The notes under the pieces were generated by a model. It made no database searches. It was not told the origin of the DNA and was given only the letters and a program-made list of their open reading frames with translations. Source: Shewanella oneidensis MR-1 (lineage in GTDB: Bacteria; Pseudomonadota; Gammaproteobacteria; Enterobacterales; Shewanellaceae). From it: a DNA stretch of 64,000 nucleotides. Within the stretch, counting starts at the first letter, position 1; each line of letters starts with the position of its first letter. Below, in pieces: positions 1 through 11,789 of this stretch. The stretch spans positions 3,038,001 through 3,102,000 of the forward strand of contig NC_004347.2 in NCBI RefSeq assembly GCF_000146165.2, written 5' to 3'. Both the position numbers and the translations under genes were made by a program.

Positions 1-228
1 AGAGTATAGGTCCCAACATGGTTTTAGCGTCGTCTTTAAAGCTAATGGCCACCTTGTTAAGGGTCAATCCATTGAGTTTAAATACGCAACCAATTAAGCC
101 AGCCACCATACCCATGGTAAAAAACTGACTGGCGATTTCGGGGATAAACCACGCGTTTATTACCACGCCCTAAATCACCCACACCATGGTAGGCACTAAC
201 AACACTAAAACCAGTATGCGACTCTCTA

Positions 229-244
229 GGGTCTGTTGATCTTT
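229..244 (+). repeat. Left terminal inverted repeat of the IS
   Basis: 16 bp, perfectly complementary to 1092-1107. Homology between the two ends stops after this stretch. Confidence 0.93.
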
Positions 245-316
245 CGAGAGTGATTTTTAGACAGCATGGCAAGACGTTATAATTTGCTTCGCCAAAAGTA
301 ACCATAACCTCAAGCC

Positions 317-1075
317 ATGCCAAGACTTATGCTAACCGATGCACGCTGGGAAAAGCTATTTCATTTAATGAAAAGCACAGGCCGTGTTTATGACAAACCT
401 GAACATAGACAAACATTCGAAGGTATTCTTTACCGCCTTAGAACAGGTATCCCTTGGCGAGATTTACCTAAAGAGTTCGGTCATTGGAGCACGGTCTTTA
501 GACGGTTTCATTTATGGTCTAAGAAAGGCGTTCTAGCACATTTATTCAAGGCCTTAGCCAACCTTGCTGATATAGAATGGGTCTTTATTGATGGCTCGAT
601 AGTGCGAGCTCACCAGCACAGTGCAGGTGCAGCGACGCTAAGTAATGAGAGTATTGGTAAAAGTCGAGGCGGTAATTCAACCAAAATTCACTTAGCCGTC
701 GACAGCGGAGGATTACCGATTTATTTCGAATTATCAGAAGGCCAAAAACACGATATTACACACGCCCCCAGCTTAATTGAGCACCTGAAGCAGGTTGATA
801 CCGTCATTGCAGATAAAGGTTATGACAGCGATGCTTTTCGTGAACTTATCGCCAATAAAGGCGGGAAATCTGTTATTCCAAGGCGCCGCTATAAGAATAC
901 ACCTCAAGAAAGAGTCGATTGGTGCTTATATCGGTATCGACATTTAGTGGAGAATGCTTTTGGAAGAATAAAACACTATCGAGCAATATCAACAAGATAT
1001 GACAAGCTAGCAAGAAATTACGCCAGTATGGTGTCACTGGCGTTTATGTTAATGTGGCTGCCGATGCATTGCTGA
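317..1075 (+). CDS. IS5-family DDE transposase
   Basis: The 252-residue transposase catalyses cut-and-paste movement of the surrounding element. The N-terminal part resembles the DUF4096-type domain of IS5/IS427 transposases (PKEFGHWSTVFRRFHLW, about residues 51-67). The catalytic triad is visible as D92 in VFIDGS, D166 in ADKGYD and E212 in HLVENAFGRIK. Many IS427-type elements need a ribosomal frameshift between two ORFs, but here the whole protein is in one uninterrupted frame. The copy appears intact and potentially active. The gene opposes the carrier gene it interrupts. Confidence 0.93.
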   Translation: MPRLMLTDARWEKLFHLMKSTGRVYDKPEHRQTFEGILYRLRTGIPWRDLPKEFGHWSTVFRRFHLWSKKGVLAHLFKALANLADIEWVFIDGSIVRAHQHSAGAATLSNESIGKSRGGNSTKIHLAVDSGGLPIYFELSEGQKHDITHAPSLIEHLKQVDTVIADKGYDSDAFRELIANKGGKSVIPRRRYKNTPQERVDWCLYRYRHLVENAFGRIKHYRAISTRYDKLARNYASMVSLAFMLMWLPMHC

Positions 1076-1091
1076 ACAACATTTGTACAGC

Positions 1092-1107
1092 AAAGATCAA
1101 CAGACCC
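1092..1107 (-). repeat. Right terminal inverted repeat of the IS
   Basis: 16 bp, perfectly complementary to 229-244 and followed by the second TA copy at 1108-1109. Confidence 0.93.
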
Positions 1108-2097
1108 TAGTGTCGTATTGGCATGATGCTCTCGAAAATAAGCATCGGACTGATAACTAGGTTGCTGCTGAATGCGATGGGCGTAACGCATGGTAAAGAC
1201 GATGCAGAGCAAGGTGAATCCCAGCCACATAGGAAAGCGAAACTCACTGCCAGAAAGCACAGAAATTCCCGCAATGCCCTGTGTAATCGCCACACAGAAA
1301 GGATTCAAAAACTGGCAAAACCAATTTGGGTCGCCACATAGGTCACCATCACTGTAGTGATGCCGTCATAGCCCAAACGGCTCATTAATAGGCAGATTAT
1401 GATAGCAAAAGCAGTCGCCTCTTCCCCCATACCAAACACCACACCACCTAAGGAAAACAGCGTAAAGATGACCGGAATGAATAACTTTTCATTACCATGG
1501 GTTTTATCGATTAACTTTAAAATGCCGTTATCGATACTGCCTGTGGCCATTACCACGCCGAAGCCCCCTATTACAAACATAAACATGATGACACCAATCG
1601 CACTGCCCCATTTAGAGCCAGAGGTTAAGCCTTCAAACGCAAAGTTAAAAAAGCCAACCCCGCACTCACCTTTAAATAAAGCAATGGGTTGCAATTGGGG
1701 CTCACCCGATTCATCTAATTGATAGGCAAAGGAATTAGGATCAACGACTGTGCGAGCTTTATCGACACCTTCAGCAAGATAATGCACTTATAGTGCTTGA
1801 AACTAACCAATAGGAATAATGTAAGTCATTAATCCCGCAAGCAATGCCACAAAAAAGATGATAACTAAAGTATCAGACATTTGGAATTGTGAAGGAATGG
1901 GAGGTATTGAAGGTGCGTTAGCAGTCTGAGCTGCCTTAGAAGACTGAATTGTTGAGGCCGGAGTTGTCATAGATACACCATTTTTTGTCCAACATAAAAT
2001 GGCCGCACTATAAACTAAAGTGCTATATAAATCAGTGCATAATAAGTCAATTTTACAACTTAAATACGCAAAATACTTCCCGCCAAAATAAAACAAC

Positions 2098-2120
2098 AAT
2101 GCCCAGTGAAACTGGGCATT
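2098..2120 (-). terminator. Rho-independent terminator of focA
   Basis: A 10-bp perfect stem (AATGCCCAGT / ACTGGGCATT) closes a 3-base loop. On the minus strand it is followed by a T-rich run (GTTGTTTTATTTT). It lies 37 bp beyond the focA stop. Confidence 0.85.
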
Positions 2121-2156
2121 GAAGAAACACTAGGCTTTTAACGTGAAGAGCTGTCG

Positions 2157-3131
2157 CTATTTGCTCTCTTGGCTTTTTTTCACCTTTTCAGTATGCAGTG
2201 GTGACGCGAAAAAATGGGGTTGATGGGATTTTTGCGGATCGGGTAAAGCAATTTGACCCTGCTCAATCCACCAATAACCGAGGCCGACTATCACCCCACC
2301 GCCGACGATGTTGCCTAAGGTCACCGGAATTAAATTTTTGAAGATGAAGTTTGCCACGGTTAAATCGGCAAATTGTTCTTGGGTAACACCCAAGGAGGCA
2401 AAAAACTCAGGACTTGCCACAGCTTGAATTGTTATCCCAAATGGCACCATAAACAGGTTTGCAATACTGTGCTCAAAGCCGCTACTGACAAACATGGCCA
2501 CAGGAAGGATCAATAAAATCGCTTTGGTTAGCGATTCGCGACTGGCAAAGGTCATCCAAATACCAAGGCAGACCAGCATGTTGCATAAAATACCTAAGCT
2601 AAATGCCTGTATCCAAGTATGATGCAGTTTATGCTGAGCCACTTTCAATGCATTTAAGCCCCAATTACCACCATCGAGTTCGTATAACCCCGCAGCCATA
2701 ATTAAGCCGACCATCAACATGGCGCCAACAAAGTTACCCAGATAAACTCGCGTCCAGCATTTGAGCAACTCACTGGTGGTCACTTGTTTTTGCGCCCAAG
2801 CTACGCTGCTTAAGACTGAACTGGTAAACAGCTCACCGCCGCAAATCACCACCAAAATTAACCCTAAGCTAAAGGCTATCCCGCCCACAAGACGTACTAA
2901 GCCCCATGCACTATCACCTGCGCCCGTCGTTACCGTCAGGTAAAACACAAACGCTAAGGCAATAAAGGCGCCCGCAAACACCGCTAAACCAAAGGATTGC
3001 CAAGGCGCTTTAACCACTTTGCTTTTGCCATAAATTTCAGCTTGATAATAACAGCTAAAGTGTGAAGAAACCGGCACTGACTCATGGCCATTCGCCGACG
3101 CCTGTGAGGCGTTAGAGTGTGAGTCTTTCAT
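2157..3131 (-). CDS. focA: FocA-type formate channel (formate/nitrite transporter family)
   Basis: This 324-residue inner-membrane protein of the FNT family is a pentameric channel that passes formate. A GGELFTSS loop lies near residues 98-105, and the GFEHSIAN motif near residue 218 carries the pore histidine (about H221, equivalent to H209 of E. coli FocA). Six hydrophobic segments are evident. The frame is open 36 codons further upstream, but the ATG at 3131 has an AGGAG seven bases ahead of it, so that start is chosen. The residues before the first membrane segment are Ser/His-rich and longer than in E. coli FocA. The gene is divergent from pflB, which makes the formate it carries. Confidence 0.93.
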   Translation of the reverse strand: MKDSHSNASQASANGHESVPVSSHFSCYYQAEIYGKSKVVKAPWQSFGLAVFAGAFIALAFVFYLTVTTGAGDSAWGLVRLVGGIAFSLGLILVVICGGELFTSSVLSSVAWAQKQVTTSELLKCWTRVYLGNFVGAMLMVGLIMAAGLYELDGGNWGLNALKVAQHKLHHTWIQAFSLGILCNMLVCLGIWMTFASRESLTKAILLILPVAMFVSSGFEHSIANLFMVPFGITIQAVASPEFFASLGVTQEQFADLTVANFIFKNLIPVTLGNIVGGGVIVGLGYWWIEQGQIALPDPQKSHQPHFFASPLHTEKVKKSQESK

Positions 3132-3337
3132 AACTAAACTCCTAAACCAGATAAACGAACGCGAACTTGCAACATAGGTCTCTCCTGCTACAGCGCCAAA
3201 GCGCAAATCAAACCAATCAAAACATCCATTATGACGCACTAATGTACATACATTATGATTTGCTTAAATGATGACTCACTAAAGTCACGCTTTGTAACAT
3301 ATAAACCTCGCTAGCTGTGATGCAGAGTTAACTAAAG

Positions 3338-3353
3338 CGTGATGCTATTCACA
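3338..3353. promoter_or_regulatory. CRP-like binding site
   Basis: CGTGATGCTATTCACA matches the CRP consensus TGTGA-N6-TCACA at every fixed position except the first base. It lies about 207 bp upstream of the focA start and is the best CRP match I see in this region. The assignment is inferred from the motif alone. Confidence 0.5.
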
Positions 3354-3394
3354 GGGAAAATGTAAAATTTTTGAAGCCACAAACACAAAAGGTT

Positions 3395-3411
3395 AATTGG
3401 TCATACCAATT
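3395..3411. promoter_or_regulatory. PdhR/LldR-type operator 1
   Basis: AATTGGTCATACCAATT is a perfect 7+3+7 palindrome. It matches the ATTGGTnnnACCAAT operator bound by GntR-family regulators such as PdhR (pyruvate) and LldR (lactate). It sits about 264 bp upstream of focA. Sequence alone cannot tell which of the two regulators uses it. Confidence 0.7.
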
Positions 3412-3918
3412 TTTACAAAGTAAAGCCTGTTAAAATATCGTCGTTCCGTGCCTGTTTTACCAAAAGATGAAACAGATTTAACCTAGTTTTACCTCGACGT
3501 ACCGCTAAATATCACCTTTTTATATGAAGCTTTTTTGACTACAGTGAAGTGTTAATTGCATAACGCCTTCCTAAAACTATTTAACACATAAGGAAACCTT
3601 AGTCCTTTACTGATCGACTGTTATCACTTGCCACACCTTAAAATAACGCCTCTGTAATAAAGACAACAGCTGCATTTTGAGCTGAAACAAAAGGAGCGAT
3701 AAAAATCATTCGATACGATGATAGCTTTCGTGAGTTAAAAGCGCGACAGTCTAGGTTACAACGGATGATTGCTGGCCGAATAACAGCAGTAAAAGCGTGC
3801 TTTAATCCTTATTGTGCTAAAAAAATGCTACCTCGCTAGCAAATTTAAGATTAACTGAGCACAAACTCGCCCGTTTAAGATGCGAGACAGTAAGAGCTAT
3901 GTTAATATGCTTATGGAT

Positions 3919-3935
3919 AATTGGTCTTACCAATT
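3919..3935. promoter_or_regulatory. PdhR/LldR-type operator 2
   Basis: AATTGGTCTTACCAATT is identical to operator 1 apart from its 3-base spacer, and lies 231 bp upstream of the pflB start. One copy towards each divergent transcript suggests shared pyruvate- or lactate-responsive control of focA and pflBA. Confidence 0.7.
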
Positions 3936-3944
3936 TATAAAAGA

Positions 3945-3956
3945 GTTATCGATAAC
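3945..3956. repeat. 12-bp perfect palindrome beside operator 2
   Basis: GTTATCGATAAC is self-complementary over its whole length and lies 9 bp downstream of the second GntR-type operator. It could bind another regulator. No specific one is recognised. Confidence 0.35.
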
Positions 3957-4018
3957 CGATAATCCACGTTAAACGAATAGTTGTCATCTTATCGGGTATC
4001 AATAGACAGACACTTGGC

Positions 4019-4032
4019 GTGATGTATATCCC
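4019..4032. promoter_or_regulatory. Weak FNR/EtrA-like half-match upstream of pflB
   Basis: GTGATGTATATCCC resembles TTGAT-N4-ATCAA in seven of ten fixed positions. It lies about 134 bp before pflB. This is suggestive only, because FNR control of pfl is known in other gammaproteobacteria and the match here is imperfect. Confidence 0.25.
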
Positions 4033-4165
4033 CAAGTTCCAGTTCCCATCATAGGGCGTCATATTGAAGGGAGCTTTAATCAGGAATTAGCGATTGGCCT
4101 ATACTCAACATGGTTTGCCCCATGAGCGCCAATGACCTTTATCTCAACCAAAAGGTATTAGTACG

Positions 4166-6448
<2,283 letters not shown>

Positions 6449-6461
6449 GCTAAATTAGGTA

Positions 6462-6488
6462 AGGCTGTAGTACAATGTGCTACAGCCT
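6462..6488 (+). other. Intercistronic hairpin between pflB and pflA
   Basis: AGGCTGTAG pairs perfectly with CTACAGCCT around a short loop that can extend the stem by two more pairs. No T-run follows, so it is more likely an mRNA processing or stability element, or a weak attenuator lowering pflA relative to pflB, than a full terminator. Confidence 0.55.
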
Positions 6489-6511
6489 CACTTATTTCAA
6501 CAGGAGTCACA

Positions 6512-7252
6512 ATGGCAGTTACCGGTCGGATCCACTCAGTGGAATCCTTTGGCACAGTGGATGGTCCAGGCATACGGTTTATCGCCTTTATGCAGGGCTG
6601 TTTAATGCGCTGTCAGTATTGCCACAACCGTGATACCTGGGATCTCGATGGCGGTAAGGAAGTGCAAGTTGATGAGTTAATGAGCCAAATCATTAGCTAT
6701 CGCCCCTTCCTTGATGCCAGCAATGGTGGCGTTACCGCCAGCGGTGGTGAAGCCATTTTACAAGCTGAGTTTGTCGCCGAACTCTTTAAGGCCTGTAAAA
6801 AAGAAGGCATTCATACCTGTTTAGATACCAATGGCTTTGTGCGTAAGTATACGCCTGTGATTGATGAGCTACTCGATCATACCGATCTGGTTTTGCTCGA
6901 TATCAAGCAAATGAATGACGATAAACACATCGAACTGACTAAAGTCAGTAACCACAGAACGCTGCAATTTGCCGAGTATCTCGCCAAGCGCAATCAGCCA
7001 ACATGGATACGTTATGTGGTCGTGGGTGGGTTTACCGATGATGAGGCCTCAGCTCTACAGCTCGCCGAGTTTATCAAACCCATGAAGAATATTGAAAAAG
7101 TGGAACTCCTGCCTTACCACGAACTTGGCAAACATAAGTGGGAAGCAATGGGAGAAAGCTATCAACTCGACGGTGTCGCGCCTCCCAGCCGCGAAACTAT
7201 GGAAAAAATTAAAGCCGTATTTAGCTCTCAAGGCATTAATGCGGTGTACTAA
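6512..7252 (+). CDS. pflA: Pyruvate formate-lyase-activating enzyme (radical SAM)
   Basis: This 246-residue radical SAM enzyme abstracts a hydrogen from G735 of PflB to create its glycyl radical. The CxxxCxxC iron-sulphur motif is C30, C34 and C37 in [15 protein letters not shown]-type SAM-binding segment (ASGGEAILQ) follows near residue 76. An AGGAG lies before the ATG. The gene is co-directional with pflB and probably co-transcribed through the intervening hairpin. Confidence 0.96.
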   Translation: MAVTGRIHSVESFGTVDGPGIRFIAFMQGCLMRCQYCHNRDTWDLDGGKEVQVDELMSQIISYRPFLDASNGGVTASGGEAILQAEFVAELFKACKKEGIHTCLDTNGFVRKYTPVIDELLDHTDLVLLDIKQMNDDKHIELTKVSNHRTLQFAEYLAKRNQPTWIRYVVVGGFTDDEASALQLAEFIKPMKNIEKVELLPYHELGKHKWEAMGESYQLDGVAPPSRETMEKIKAVFSSQGINAVY

Positions 7253-7268
7253 GACGCCAAGGGAGATC

Positions 7269-7712
7269 TTAAAGCTCCTCCCAATAACTGGCATCTAAGC
7301 GCTCAAAGGCTATTTTTAAGATGAGCGCCATATCAAGGTAACACGCCTTAGCGCCCAGGGATTGGCAATGTATGCCCATGGCAGTCAATTTCGCACTCAG
7401 CTGATTACTCCAGTCGAAGAGCGATAACGGTAATGGATGGCGCGCACGCCAACCTAACCACAACAAGCCCTGCAACGGCAGGCTAATAAAAAACAATGCA
7501 ATCGTGAGTGCTTGAGGTAAAAAAGCCCAGCCATAGGTATAGAGCTGGCTCACACTCGCCAATACCGCCAGTACTGGCATCACCAGAATGGCAAGCTGAG
7601 TGGCGCGTACCACCCGATACTCAGGAAAATACAAACCCAGTTGTCTAACCATAGGCCACGTCTTCATATAACGACGACCATCACCTAAGGTTTTGAGAAT
7701 ATTGATGCTCAA
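7269..7712 (-). CDS. yfbV: YfbV, UPF0208 membrane protein (TTG start)
   Basis: This 147-residue inner-membrane protein is of the UPF0208 family. E. coli YfbV is 151 residues and has been linked to limiting MatP action outside the Ter region. Two hydrophobic segments occupy roughly residues 40-80, after the conserved KTWPM and YFPEYRV stretches. No ATG gives the conserved N-terminus. The TTG at 7712, preceded by an AGGTG-like sequence, gives MSINILKTLGDGRRYMKTWP and the expected family length. The longer frame to 7808 would add an unconserved, cysteine-rich head. The gene is convergent with pflA and divergent from ackA. Confidence 0.85.
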   Translation of the reverse strand: MSINILKTLGDGRRYMKTWPMVRQLGLYFPEYRVVRATQLAILVMPVLAVLASVSQLYTYGWAFLPQALTIALFFISLPLQGLLWLGWRARHPLPLSLFDWSNQLSAKLTAMGIHCQSLGAKACYLDMALILKIAFERLDASYWEEL

Positions 7713-7852
7713 TTTTAGACACCTACAACAGAGGAACACTGCTTTTACCATAGCACAATCTGGCACAGCGCCCCAAGACTGTGATGGCAAATACTCCAGT
7801 GTTTCCATGAATTCGAATCATTAACTTAAACACAATGGCAAAAGGTTTAAAC

Positions 7853-9052
7853 ATGTCTAATAAACTGGTTTTAGTACTCAATTGCGGTAGCTCTTCACTC
7901 AAATTTGCCGTCATTGACGCGCAAACAGGTGACGATCAGATCTCTGGCCTAGCCGAGTGTTTTGGCTTAGAAGACTCACGCATCAAATGGAAAATCAACG
8001 GCGAAAAGCATGAGTCCTCTTTAGGTGCTTTCACCGCTCACCGTGAAGCCGTTGAATTTATCGTCAATAAAATCCTCGCAGGTCAACCCGAATTAGCAGC
8101 GCAAATTCAAGCCGTTGGACACCGTATCGTACACGGTGGTGAAAAATTCACTCGTTCAGTGATTATCGATGAGCACGTGATTAAAGGCATTGAAGAGTGT
8201 TCATCCCTAGCGCCACTGCATAATCCTGCACACCTTATCGGTATTCGCGCGGCAATGGCTTCTTTCCCTAAACTGCCACAAGTCGCCGTGTTTGATACCG
8301 CATTCCACCAAAGTATGCCGGAAAGATCCTTTATCTATGCCCTGCCTTACAAACTATACCGCGAACATGGTATCCGCCGTTATGGTATGCACGGTACTAG
8401 CCACCTGTTTGTCAGCCGCGAAGCTGCCAAAGTGCTGAAAAAACCCTTGGCTGAAACCAATGTGATCTGTGCGCATTTAGGCAACGGTGCCTCTGTGACT
8501 GCGGTTAAAGGCGGTAAGAGTGTTGACACTTCAATGGGGCTAACCCCGCTCGAAGGCTTAGTCATGGGCACACGCTGTGGTGATATCGACCCATCCATCA
8601 TCTACCACTTAGTGCACCAACTCGGTTACACGCTTGAAGAAGTCAACAACCTGATGAACAAACAAAGTGGTCTACTGGGGATTTCTGAACTGACTAACGA
8701 TTGTCGCGGCATCGAAGAAGGTTATGCCGACGGCCACAAGGGCGCGACCTTAGCACTGGAGATTTTCTGCTACCGTCTGGCGAAATACATTGCTTCTTAT
8801 ACTGTGCCACTCGGTCGTTTAGATGCGGTGGTTTTTACTGGCGGTATTGGCGAAAACTCCGATATCATCCGTGAAAAAGTGCTCAACATGCTGCAAATCT
8901 TCAATTTCCATGTTGATAGCGAGCGCAACAAAGCGGCCCGCTTCGGTAAAAAAGGCATTATTACCGCAGACAACAGCACTGTCGCGATGGTCATCCCAAC
9001 GAATGAAGAATGGGTTATCGCTGAAGATTCGATTAAACTCATTACTAAATAA
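7853..9052 (+). CDS. ackA: Acetate kinase
   Basis: This 399-residue cytoplasmic ASKHA-fold enzyme interconverts acetyl phosphate and ADP with acetate and ATP. The N-terminal phosphate loop [12 protein letters not shown], the [11 protein letters not shown] segment, [10 protein letters not shown] and the GGIGENS loop are all present. A second in-frame ATG lies 18 bases upstream, but the start at 7853 has AAAGG at good spacing and gives the family length of about 400. It forms the acetate pathway with pta 121 bp downstream, separated by a terminator-like hairpin. Confidence 0.96.
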   Translation: MSNKLVLVLNCGSSSLKFAVIDAQTGDDQISGLAECFGLEDSRIKWKINGEKHESSLGAFTAHREAVEFIVNKILAGQPELAAQIQAVGHRIVHGGEKFTRSVIIDEHVIKGIEECSSLAPLHNPAHLIGIRAAMASFPKLPQVAVFDTAFHQSMPERSFIYALPYKLYREHGIRRYGMHGTSHLFVSREAAKVLKKPLAETNVICAHLGNGASVTAVKGGKSVDTSMGLTPLEGLVMGTRCGDIDPSIIYHLVHQLGYTLEEVNNLMNKQSGLLGISELTNDCRGIEEGYADGHKGATLALEIFCYRLAKYIASYTVPLGRLDAVVFTGGIGENSDIIREKVLNMLQIFNFHVDSERNKAARFGKKGIITADNSTVAMVIPTNEEWVIAEDSIKLITK

Positions 9053-9063
9053 TCAGACTCGTT

Positions 9064-9096
9064 AAGCCGTTTGCTTTGCCAAACGGCTTTATTATT
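9064..9096 (+). terminator. Terminator or attenuator between ackA and pta
   Basis: AAGCCGTTT pairs perfectly with AAACGGCTT over an 8-base loop and is followed by TATTATT. It lies 11 bp after the ackA stop. It probably ends part of the ackA transcription and would make ackA more abundant than pta. Confidence 0.75.
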
Positions 9097-9173
9097 CGTG
9101 ACCTACAACTAAACAAACACAAGCAAATCCGCAGAGATTACTCTGCAAAAAACCATCGAACTTAGAGGTTTTT

Positions 9174-11327
9174 ATGTCCCGAAATATAATGTTAATCCCC
9201 ATCGGCACCGGAGTTGGCCTGACCTCCCTAAGCCTTGGTATGGTGCGTGCTTTAGAGCGCCACGGGGTGAAAGTCCAATTCTTCAAGCCTATTTCACAAC
9301 TTCGTCCGAATGACAACGGCCCTGAACGCTCAACCACGATTTTAAGCAAATCGCCAACGGTTAATCCGTTAGAGCCTTTCGATATGGCCCATGCCGAAGC
9401 ATTGATCCGCGCAGATCAAACCGATGTGCTGATGGAGCAAATCATTGCGCGCGCCGCAGAATGCGCCAGCAACACCGAAACCCTTATCGTTGAAGGTTTA
9501 GTGCCAACACGTAACCATCCCTTCGCCGATGACGTTAACTACGCTATCGCTAAAGCCATGGATGCCGATGTCATTTTTATTGCCACGCCAGGCAGCGATA
9601 CCCCAACAGGGCTGATGAACCGCCTCGAAATCGCCTACAACTCTTGGGGTGGCAAGAATAATAAACGTTTGATTGGTGCAGTGATCAACAAGATTGGTGC
9701 GCCGGTTGACGATGAGGGCCGCGCTCGCCCAGACTTATCAGAAGTGTTTGATCATCAAGGTGTACAACGCTCTGATGCCTCTATCATGTTCCAACTGCCG
9801 GGTAAGAGCCCGCTGCGTATTCTAGGTAGCGTACCTTACAACCTAGACTTAGTCGCACCACGCGCCTCTGATTTAGCTAAACACTTACGCGCTCGCATTC
9901 TCAACGCCGGTGAGATGAATATTCGCCGTTTGCGTAAAGTGACCTTCTGTGCTCGCAGCTTGCCTAATATGGTCAACCATATTAAAACAGACTCTTTACT
10001 GGTGACTTCTGGCGATCGCTCCGATGTGATTGTGTCAGCGTGTCTTGCCGCCATGAATGGCGTGAAGATAGGTGCCCTGCTGCTTACTGGCAGTTACGAG
10101 CCTGAGCCTGAAATTCTTAAACTGTGTGAGCAAGCTTTTGAGACGGGTTTACCGGTTTTCCTGATTGATACCAACACTTGGCAAACCTCCTTAAATATCC
10201 AACGCTTCGACCATGAAGTGCCAGTCGATGATGCGGTACGTATCGATTTAGTACAGGAATATGTCGCCAGCCATATCGACCAAACGTGGATTGAGAGCGT
10301 CACTAAAAACTCTCCGCGGGAACATCGTCTGTCACCGCCAGCATTCCGTTACAAGCTTACCGAACTTGCGCGTGCCGCCCACAAGACCGTGGTGCTGCCA
10401 GAGGGTGATGAGCCACGTACGATCAAAGCCGCAGCCATTTGTGCTGAACGTGGTATCGCGCGTTGCGTGCTCTTAGGTAAAAAAGATGAAATTCTGCGTA
10501 TTGCGGCTCAGCAAGACGTCGTACTGGGTGAAGGCGTCGTCATTGTCGATCCAGATGAAGTACGTGCTCGCTATGTAGAGCCAATGCTGGAGCTGCGCCG
10601 CAGCAAGGGCTTAACCGAAGTCGTTGCCAAAGAGCAGTTAGAAGACAACATGGTGCTAGGCACTATGATGCTGGCACAAGACGAAGTCGATGGCATTGTT
10701 TCGGGCGCGGTTAACACTACCGCCAACACCATTCGTCCACCGCTACAACTGATTAAAACTGCCCCAGGTTCAAGCCTTGTTTCTTCCATTTTCTTTATGT
10801 TGATGCCGGATCAAGTGCTGGTGTACGGTGACTGTGCCATTAATCCGGACCCCAATGCCGAACAACTTGCCGATATCGCCATTCAATCAGCGGAATCAGC
10901 GAAAGCCTTTGGTATCGAACCAAGAGTGGCAATGATCAGTTACTCAACCGGTAACTCAGGTACAGGCTCTGATGTCGATAAAGTACGTGAAGCCACCCGT
11001 ATCGCTAAAGAAAAACGTCCTGATCTCGTTATCGACGGCCCACTGCAATACGACGCCGCAGTGATGCCTAATGTAGCACGTTCTAAAGCGCCTAACAGCC
11101 CTGTAGCGGGTCAAGCCACAGTGTTTGTTTTCCCCGATCTCAACACGGGTAACACTACTTACAAGGCTGTACAACGTAGTGCTGATTTGATCAGTATTGG
11201 TCCCATGCTGCAAGGCATGCGTAAACCTGTGAACGACTTATCCCGCGGCGCGTTAGTGGATGACATTGTCTACACTATCGCCCTCACGGCAATCCAAGCG
11301 TCACAAAACGATGCTAAAAAATCGTAG
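9174..11327 (+). CDS. pta: Phosphate acetyltransferase (long, two-domain form)
   Basis: This 717-residue enzyme converts acetyl-CoA and phosphate to acetyl phosphate and CoA, feeding AckA. The layout matches long enterobacterial Pta (714 residues in E. coli). A BioD-like P-loop domain is at the N-terminus ([17 protein letters not shown]), a DRTGG-type regulatory domain lies around 220-340, and the PTA_PTB catalytic domain runs from about 390 with [25 protein letters not shown] and the final [15 protein letters not shown]. An AGAGG precedes the ATG. Confidence 0.96.
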   Translation: MSRNIMLIPIGTGVGLTSLSLGMVRALERHGVKVQFFKPISQLRPNDNGPERSTTILSKSPTVNPLEPFDMAHAEALIRADQTDVLMEQIIARAAECASNTETLIVEGLVPTRNHPFADDVNYAIAKAMDADVIFIATPGSDTPTGLMNRLEIAYNSWGGKNNKRLIGAVINKIGAPVDDEGRARPDLSEVFDHQGVQRSDASIMFQLPGKSPLRILGSVPYNLDLVAPRASDLAKHLRARILNAGEMNIRRLRKVTFCARSLPNMVNHIKTDSLLVTSGDRSDVIVSACLAAMNGVKIGALLLTGSYEPEPEILKLCEQAFETGLPVFLIDTNTWQTSLNIQRFDHEVPVDDAVRIDLVQEYVASHIDQTWIESVTKNSPREHRLSPPAFRYKLTELARAAHKTVVLPEGDEPRTIKAAAICAERGIARCVLLGKKDEILRIAAQQDVVLGEGVVIVDPDEVRARYVEPMLELRRSKGLTEVVAKEQLEDNMVLGTMMLAQDEVDGIVSGAVNTTANTIRPPLQLIKTAPGSSLVSSIFFMLMPDQVLVYGDCAINPDPNAEQLADIAIQSAESAKAFGIEPRVAMISYSTGNSGTGSDVDKVREATRIAKEKRPDLVIDGPLQYDAAVMPNVARSKAPNSPVAGQATVFVFPDLNTGNTTYKAVQRSADLISIGPMLQGMRKPVNDLSRGALVDDIVYTIALTAIQASQNDAKKS

Positions 11328-11358
11328 ATTAAACTAACAACACGCAAGCCCAGCCTAA

Positions 11359-11390
11359 AAGCACTGACAGGTTCAGTGCTTTTTTATTTT
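11359..11390 (+). terminator. Terminator of pta
   Basis: AAGCACTGA pairs with TCAGTGCTT and is followed by an uninterrupted T5 and then ATTTT. It lies 31 bp beyond the pta stop. Confidence 0.9.
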
Positions 11391-11789
11391 CAGGAGGGAA
11401 TGGTCACAAAATGTGACAGCATTAAACGCTTAAATTAACGCCTTAACCTAATAAAATGCTGTTTATAAAAATTAAATGCTGTGAATAGACTGGATAATTT
11501 TAGTAAAATATCCACAAGTAAACGCTAGGATTAGTGCTTCACAGAAAGGCGTCACTTTTTAACCAGCAAATAAAACAGCAAAATATCATATACTTAAAAA
11601 TTATCCATCTAGTCTTCAACATACTTTTCCACAGATTCTGTGGATAACCTTAACGGTGAATTCTTTAAGATATGCCACAGCAGCTAGATTCAAGTCAAGC
11701 CATTTTCGCCAGCCCTTATCACTATTACAAAACTTGAACATAGTCGCTAAAATCGAGATACTCATGTCAAATTCCGACAACTAAAAGCC
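11391..11789. other. AT-rich intergenic region with clustered DnaA-box-like sequences
   Basis: No gene is visible between the pta terminator and the next lipoprotein gene. Within 140 bp there are four DnaA-box-like 9-mers: ATATCCACA (11508-11516, 8/9), TTATCCATC (11601-11609, 7/9), TTTTCCACA (11625-11633, 8/9) and TGTGGATAA (11639-11647, a perfect box on the minus strand). The last two form an inverted pair. The rest is A+T-rich. Confidence 0.45.

Larger units (their letters stand above)
229..1107 (+). mobile_element. IS5-family insertion sequence, complete
   Basis: The 879-bp element is bounded by perfect 16-bp inverted repeats (GGGTCTGTTGATCTTT at 229-244 and its complement at 1092-1107). 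It is flanked by a TA dinucleotide on both sides (227-228 and 1108-1109), which fits the short TA duplications of the IS427 group of IS5. It encodes one intact transposase. Collapsing the two TA copies to one rejoins the interrupted carrier gene in frame, which confirms both the boundaries and the duplication. Confidence 0.93.
1..1970 (-). pseudogene. YfcC-family (DcuC-like) membrane carrier, disrupted; continues past the left edge
   Basis: This is the remnant of a polytopic inner-membrane carrier of the YfcC / C4-dicarboxylate carrier type, a family often annotated as basic amino acid or dicarboxylate transporters. The likely start is the ATG whose first base is 1970. The reading frame is broken by TAG at 1803-1805, TAA at 1788-1790, a frameshift near 1303-1310 and TAG at 170-172, and an IS element occupies 229-1107. 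Removing the IS with one TA copy restores one continuous frame across the insertion. Conserved hydrophobic stretches such as VVFGMGEEATAFA and GMVAGLIGCVFKL survive. With five independent lesions the gene is certainly non-functional. The family assignment is from memory and moderately sure. Confidence 0.85.
3132..4165. promoter_or_regulatory. focA-pflB divergent regulatory region
   Basis: A 1-kb stretch without a credible gene lies between the divergent starts of focA and pflB. It is AT-rich and contains two perfect GntR-type operators, a strong CRP-like site, a GTTATCGATAAC palindrome and weaker FNR- and ArcA-like sequences, for example GTTAATTGCATAACG at 3551-3565. No promoter could be fixed by eye. 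The length and density of sites suggest complex control of fermentation genes by oxygen and pyruvate. Confidence 0.6.

Noticed and set aside
1123..1341. 72-codon plus-strand frame beside the IS
   Set aside because: It is antisense to the decayed carrier gene, and the minus-strand reading gives conserved membrane segments.
3601..3640. FNR-like TGAT...ATCA near 3610-3627
   Set aside because: The half-sites are separated by eight bases instead of four, so it does not fit the FNR spacing.
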